This document shows, piece by piece, positions 8,455-11,144 of a stretch of DNA of 11,144 bases. Under the pieces are notes generated by a model. The model did not search any database. It was not told where the DNA came from and worked only from the letters and a program-made list of their open reading frames with translations. Source of the stretch: Acidobacteriota bacterium (GTDB lineage Bacteria > Acidobacteriota > Blastocatellia > Pyrinomonadales > Pyrinomonadaceae). The translations under genes were made by a program, and so were the position numbers. The stretch is from the NCBI GenBank assembly GCA_023391155.1, contig JAEWBM010000046.1:1-11144 (forward strand). The letters are read 5' to 3'. Positions within the stretch are counted from its first letter, which is position 1. Every line of letters starts with the position of its first letter.

Positions 8455-9666
8455 ATGAACGTAACTCATTTGGAATGTGCTAATTGCGGGAAACACTACG
8501 AGGCCCGGCGGCCGCACGGGCTGTGTACGGAATGCGGCAAGCCGCTGCTTGTGCGGTACGACCTTCGTGCCGCGGGACAGACACTTTCGCCGCAGACCCT
8601 GAAGGAGCGGGAGAGCAGCCTGTGGCGATATCGCGAGGTACTGCCGGTTGACGACTGGAACAACGTCGTCTCGTTCGGCGAGGGGTGGACGCCGCTGATC
8701 CGGGCGAATCGATTGGCGGAGACGCTGCCGATCGACATCGACCTCTTTATCAAGGACGAGGGACAGAACCCGACGCAGAGCTTTAAGGCACGCGGGATGA
8801 CGGCAGCCGTTTCAATGGCGAAGGAGTTCGGGTTTAAGAAACTGGCGGTGCCGTCGGCGGGCAATGCGGCGGGTGCATTGGCTGCATATGCGGCCCGTGC
8901 GGGGATGGAGGCGTTCATTTTCATGCCGGCGGACACCCCGAAGGCGAACATCATCGAATGCCAGCAGACCGGTGCGAACGTCGAACTCGTCGACGGGCTG
9001 ATATCGGACTGCGGGGCCATCGTCGCCGAACGCAAGGATAGCGAAGGTTGGTTCGACGTCTCGACGCTCAAAGAGCCGTACCGGGTTGAGGGCAAGAAGA
9101 CGATGGGCTATGAGCTGGCCGAGCAATTCGGGCCGGTGCCCGCGGGCCAATCCGGAGAGCTTTTATCGCTGCCGGACGTGATCATTTATCCGACCGGAGG
9201 CGGCACTGGGCTGATCGGGATGTGGAAGGCATTTGACGAAATGGAGGAGATGGGCTGGATCGGGCCGAAGAGGCCGCGGATGATCTCGGTCCAATCGGAA
9301 ACGTGTGCTCCGATCGTGCGGGCGTTTCACGCCGGGGAACGGTTTGCGGCGGAGTTTGAGAACGCGGCGACGGTCGCGTCGGGTCTGCGGGTTCCGAAGG
9401 CGGTCGGCGATTTTCTTATTCTCGATGCCGTAAGGGCTTCAGGCGGAACGGCGATCGCGGTGAGCGATGATGAGTTGATAGCAGCCGTCGCGGAGATCGG
9501 CGCGGCGGAGGGGATATTTGCCGCTCCCGAGGGTGCGGCGTGCCTGCCGGCATTACGGAAACTGATGGAGCAGGAGATGGTCGCGCCGGGCGAAACAGTG
9601 GTGCTTTTTAATACGGGGGCGGGGGTGAAGTATTTGGAAGCAATTCAAGGCAAAAGGCAAAAGTAA
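8455..9666 (+). CDS. thrC: Threonine synthase
   Basis: PLP enzyme converting O-phosphohomoserine to threonine, the last step of threonine synthesis (403 residues, cytoplasmic). A rubredoxin-like zinc ribbon lies at the N-terminus: Cys8, Cys11, Cys24 and Cys27. GEGWTPL (75-81) follows, then the PLP lysine Lys111 in NPTQSFKARG, SAGNAAGALAAYAARAG (134-150) around the PLP ring, KKTMGYE (214-220), and the phosphate loop GGGTG at 248-252. The EGKKTMGYE block favours threonine synthase over cystathionine beta-synthase or threonine dehydratase. It starts 6 bases after the secreted-protein gene, with only a weak ribosome site, which suggests coupled translation. The final codons (GKRQK) and the TAA stop lie inside the left arm of the heptamer repeat cassette, so the native C-terminus was probably altered. 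No other threonine gene (hom, thrB) is in the window. Confidence 0.95.
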   Translation: MNVTHLECANCGKHYEARRPHGLCTECGKPLLVRYDLRAAGQTLSPQTLKERESSLWRYREVLPVDDWNNVVSFGEGWTPLIRANRLAETLPIDIDLFIKDEGQNPTQSFKARGMTAAVSMAKEFGFKKLAVPSAGNAAGALAAYAARAGMEAFIFMPADTPKANIIECQQTGANVELVDGLISDCGAIVAERKDSEGWFDVSTLKEPYRVEGKKTMGYELAEQFGPVPAGQSGELLSLPDVIIYPTGGGTGLIGMWKAFDEMEEMGWIGPKRPRMISVQSETCAPIVRAFHAGERFAAEFENAATVASGLRVPKAVGDFLILDAVRASGGTAIAVSDDELIAAVAEIGAAEGIFAAPEGAACLPALRKLMEQEMVAPGETVVLFNTGAGVKYLEAIQGKRQK

Positions 9667-9788
9667 AAAGGCAAAAACAGTTGTCAGTGGTCAGTTGTCA
9701 GTTGTCAGAAATCCGAAAGCAGAAGACAGAAATCAGGAACCAGGACTCGGGAATCTGATATTGCCTTTTTACTTTTGCCTTTTGCCTT
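9647..9788. repeat. Heptamer cassette with perfect 28-base terminal inverted repeats
   Basis: A 142-base AT-richer element. The left arm at 9647-9674 and the right arm at 9761-9788 are exact reverse complements over 28 bases. Each arm is four heptamers: AAGGCAA, AAGGCAA, AAGTAAA, AAGGCAA (reading the right arm on the minus strand). The 86 bases between hold a further in-register heptamer array. As RNA, the arms could form a 28-pair stem. Its base composition and repetitiveness differ sharply from the flanking genes. It resembles the short tandem heptamer repeats described in cyanobacterial genomes; that comparison is from memory and may reflect convergence. It encodes no protein, apart from supplying the end of thrC. 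Confidence 0.9.
9681..9757 (+). repeat. Degenerate heptamer array, consensus NNNTCAG, 11 units
   Basis: Eleven consecutive 7-base units without a register break. The first four are TTGTCAG, TGGTCAG and two more TTGTCAG. The remaining seven are A/G-rich at their first positions and end in CAG, CCG, CGG or CTG (for example AAATCAG, GAACCAG). All eleven end in G, and nearly all have C at position 5. The array lies between the two inverted arms, joined by six bases (AAACAG) on the left and three (ATA) on the right. Confidence 0.85.
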
Positions 9789-9798
9789 CAAAAAGAAG

Positions 9799-9834
9799 CA
9801 GGCCGCGCGGATCCGTGAGGATCGCGGCGGCCTG
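9799..9834. terminator. Hairpin terminator, probably bidirectional
   Basis: Arms of 16 bases at 9799-9814 and 9819-9834 flank the loop GTGA. Thirteen of 16 positions pair, including CAGGCCGC at the base and GGATCC/GGATCG-type pairing near the loop, with a 3-base internal mismatch. On the plus strand the hairpin is followed by TTAACTATTATTTT. On the minus strand it is followed by CTTCTTTTTG. It sits between the convergent thrC gene (plus) and the small membrane-protein gene (minus), so it can serve both. Confidence 0.75.
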
Positions 9835-9856
9835 TTAACTATTATTTTCAGCCGGC

Positions 9857-10006
9857 TTAAACGCCCCGGCCGCGAACTAATTGCAGAACAAGTACGATGA
9901 CTGCAATTACGAGCAGAATATGAATCAGGCTTCCTACAGCCTCTCCTGCCAGTCCAAATCCGAGTGCCCAAAGCACGAGCAAAATGATCAAAATCGTCCA
10001 AAGCAT
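9857..10006 (-). CDS. Small lmo0937-family membrane protein (49 residues)
   Basis: A short gene. Translation from the ATG at 10006 begins MLWTILIILLVLWALGFGLA, then GEAVGSLIHILLVIAVIVLVLQLVRGRGV and a TAA. Two hydrophobic helices (about residues 3-20 and 26-44) are joined by a short turn containing Gly-Ser and His29, with an Arg-rich end that should face the cytoplasm. This is the pattern of the small lmo0937-family membrane proteins, whose biochemical role is unknown. The start is certain: a full TAAGGAGG Shine-Dalgarno lies six bases upstream of the ATG (10013-10020, minus strand). It lies 51 bases downstream of the ferritin-like gene on the same strand and ends just before the hairpin terminator, so the two are probably one operon. 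A general stress role is inferred. Confidence 0.88.
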   Translation of the reverse strand: MLWTILIILLVLWALGFGLAGEAVGSLIHILLVIAVIVLVLQLVRGRGV

Positions 10007-10057
10007 AAGTTTCCTCCTTAAGGTTAAGCTAACATCAACGTTAAAAACGTGAGAGTG

Positions 10058-10648
10058 TTACACCATCTTCGCCCGTGCGTGTTTTGCCCGAGCGGCTCCG
10101 ATCTGTGTCTTCACGCTCTTTTCCTCTTCAGGCGGCGGAAGCACTGCCGGCATACCCATTGAATCGATCCAGAGTTCGCGGCCCCATCCCGTTGTGTGGA
10201 ACAGATGCTCTTTTTCCTCTTCCATGACCTCTTCGTGGGCCTTTTTCAAAACCTTTGCCGTTTCACCGGTCTCTTTCTTAGAAAGCTCCTCGATAAGTTC
10301 CCAGTTGGCGTGATCTTTGCTCTCGGCAAGCATAACACATTCTGCAGCCACGAGTTCAGCGTTTTTCGCATCGGCTGAGCTTTTAGCCATGCCCATTGCC
10401 TGGACGAGCGATTCGCCTATGTGGCGGACCACCTGCCTTCCCGGCGTCTCGGTCGTCTTGTCCAATCCCAGCTCATCGAAGACACCTTCGAGGATCTCGA
10501 CGTGTTTCGTGGTCTGTTCAAGATATTCTTCCCATTCTTTCTTAAGATCTTTATTCACGGCGCATGATATAGCCGTTTTATAGATCTGAACGCCGCCCAA
10601 TTCGGTCTCAAGTGCCTGATAGAGCAGCTCCTTCCTTTGTTCGTTCAT
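10058..10648 (-). CDS. Ferritin-like four-helix protein (196 residues)
   Basis: Probably a soluble four-helix bundle of the ferritin-like superfamily, which bind iron or manganese pairs and often act in oxidative stress. The N-terminus is MNEQRKELLYQALETELGGV. Likely helices are about 3-30, 34-60, 93-125 and 130-150. Candidate ligands are Glu14 or Glu16, Glu44/His49, Glu103, Glu109/His113, and Glu145/His148 (an ExxH pair). The middle pair does not fit the classic ExxH spacing, so metal binding is not assured. A proline-rich tail (GMPAVLPPPEEEKSVKTQIG) ends in a basic segment. The frame stays open upstream to 10828, but ATG 10648 has AGGAGG and GGGAAG ahead of it, and the extension does not look like protein. 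It precedes the small membrane-protein gene in an apparent operon. No heme or ferroxidase role is claimed. Confidence 0.75.
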   Translation of the reverse strand: MNEQRKELLYQALETELGGVQIYKTAISCAVNKDLKKEWEEYLEQTTKHVEILEGVFDELGLDKTTETPGRQVVRHIGESLVQAMGMAKSSADAKNAELVAAECVMLAESKDHANWELIEELSKKETGETAKVLKKAHEEVMEEEKEHLFHTTGWGRELWIDSMGMPAVLPPPEEEKSVKTQIGAARAKHARAKMV

Positions 10649-10673
10649 CTTCCCACTTCCTCCTAATTCGTGG

Positions 10674-10692
10674 TTGTACCGGTTTAGTACAA
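10674..10692. promoter_or_regulatory. Candidate operator palindrome TTGTAC-N7-GTACAA
   Basis: A perfect 6-base inverted repeat with a 7-base spacer, lying 26 bases upstream of the ferritin-like start codon and at the position expected for the promoter or 5' leader. Size and symmetry fit a dimeric repressor site. No regulator gene is in the window, and no known regulon consensus is claimed. Confidence 0.35.
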
Positions 10693-10762
10693 TTTCTCTC
10701 TTAGGCAATGAATGGGTGCAAAGGGCGTGCCAATGTCCCGAATCGGGCCGCGATGCCTGTTT

Positions 10763-10771
10763 TGCTATGAT
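10763..10771 (+). promoter_or_regulatory. Candidate extended -10 promoter for the radical SAM gene
   Basis: TGCTATGAT is a TGn-extended -10 with a hexamer (TATGAT) matching five of six consensus bases. It lies about 60 bases upstream of the ATG at 10834. No good -35 is seen at the usual spacing, which extended -10 promoters can tolerate. It lies in the 185-base divergent gap between the ferritin-like gene and the radical SAM gene. Confidence 0.35.
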
Positions 10772-10833
10772 TAATCGGTAGTTTTTGCTATTCTTCCGAA
10801 AGCAAACGGCGCGAAATCGTCCACACAAACAAT

Positions 10834-11144
10834 ATGTTCAGTGATAATTTCAGACGCGGCGAATCCGGATCGAAGGGTAAGACCGGTTCGAAAACCATCT
10901 CAAAGCTCGCAGATGTCGGCTGGAAAGCATTCCAGGCGGTGAATACTGCATTGCCGGAGGGCAAGTCGATACAGCCGGAGTGGGCCGCGGAGCCGCTGCT
11001 CAAATCTTATGAGCGCACGGCGCCGCCGCTCGGCTTTCCGCGTGAAACGGACAGCCTTTGCCCGGCGTGTGTGAAAAGCGTTCGCAACGGGGTGATCTCC
11101 GGCGACATACCGCTGAATATCCTGATGGACGCGCATCCGGGCGA
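10834..11144 (+). CDS. Radical SAM protein, N-terminus only (MJ0619-like methyltransferase group), cut by window edge
   Basis: 103 residues are visible before the right edge. The first ~62 are a basic, then amphipathic leader (MFSDNFRRGESGSKGKTGSK, later ADVGWKAFQAVNTALPEGKS). Then comes PPLGFPRETDSLCPACVKSV, with Cys76 and Cys79, followed by NGVISGDIPLNILMDAHPG. The T-x-SLCP-x-C entry motif is how members of the MJ0619-like radical SAM group (7,8-dihydro-6-hydroxymethylpterin dimethyltransferase relatives) begin. The CxxxCxxC cluster that binds the iron-sulfur centre would lie further downstream, outside the window. So radical SAM membership is inferred from this entry motif alone. The ATG at 10834 is the first start after an in-frame stop at 10768-10770; no ribosome site is evident. 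Function and partners cannot be read here. Confidence 0.6.
   Translation, partial: MFSDNFRRGESGSKGKTGSKTISKLADVGWKAFQAVNTALPEGKSIQPEWAAEPLLKSYERTAPPLGFPRETDSLCPACVKSVRNGVISGDIPLNILMDAHPG

Noticed and set aside
7903..8517. 204-codon open frame on the minus strand
   Set aside because: It is antisense to the secreted orphan and the thrC start, with no ribosome site or domain. The plus-strand gene has a signal peptide and strong ribosome site.
9647..9788. CRISPR array
   Set aside because: The repeats are 7 bases long with no spacers between them, and the long arms are inverted rather than direct. No cas gene is nearby.
10038..10050. Small palindrome ACGTT-AAA-AACGT between the ferritin-like and small membrane-protein genes
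   Set aside because: Five-base AT-rich arms with no T-tract are too weak for a terminator, and such short palindromes are common by chance.
10649..10828. Upstream extension of the ferritin-like frame
   Set aside because: A good AGGAGG site precedes ATG 10648, and the 60 extra residues cover the palindrome and promoter region and look non-coding.

Overview
The window is an ordinary-looking stretch of bacterial chromosome. It is GC-rich and densely coded, with genes on both strands and short intergenic gaps. A periplasmic-type GDSL esterase, a LolCDE/YbbAP-like ABC exporter and a probable lipoprotein signal point to a Gram-negative (diderm) cell. Gene style and the secreted orphan protein at 7702-8448 suggest Acidobacteriota (Blastocatellia-like). 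That placement is inference from impression, not a search result.

Layout. (1) 1-2114, minus strand: a class III aminotransferase followed 43 bases later by an AI-2E/PerM-family permease that runs off the left edge. (2) 2115-2293: divergent promoter region. (3) 2294-3640, plus strand: a 448-residue helical protein of unknown function. Its stop codon abuts the stop codon of the convergent permease gene with no base between them. (4) 3641-6846, minus strand: an ABC exporter, ATPase then permease, overlapping by ATGA (YbbA/YbbP type). (5) 6960-9666, plus strand: a TesA-type GDSL hydrolase, a secreted orphan protein and threonine synthase, with gaps of 22 and 6 bases. The divergent tesA // ybbA-ybbP layout is the same as in E. 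coli. (6) 9647-9834: a repeat cassette and then a terminator hairpin. (7) 9857-10648, minus strand: a ferritin-like protein and a 49-residue lmo0937-type membrane protein. The pair is probably one stress-related operon, and the small gene has an excellent Shine-Dalgarno sequence. (8) 10834 to the right edge, plus strand: the N-terminus of a radical SAM protein.

The most unusual structure is the 142-base cassette at 9647-9788. Two identical 28-base inverted arms, each made of four heptamers, enclose about eleven more degenerate heptamers in one register (consensus NNNTCAG). The threonine synthase stop codon lies inside the left arm, so the cassette writes the last residues of that enzyme. No CRISPR array, transposase, tRNA, rRNA, phage or defence gene was seen, and no multi-gene system clearly new to science is visible. 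The orphan proteins and the heptamer cassette are the parts that current families explain least.
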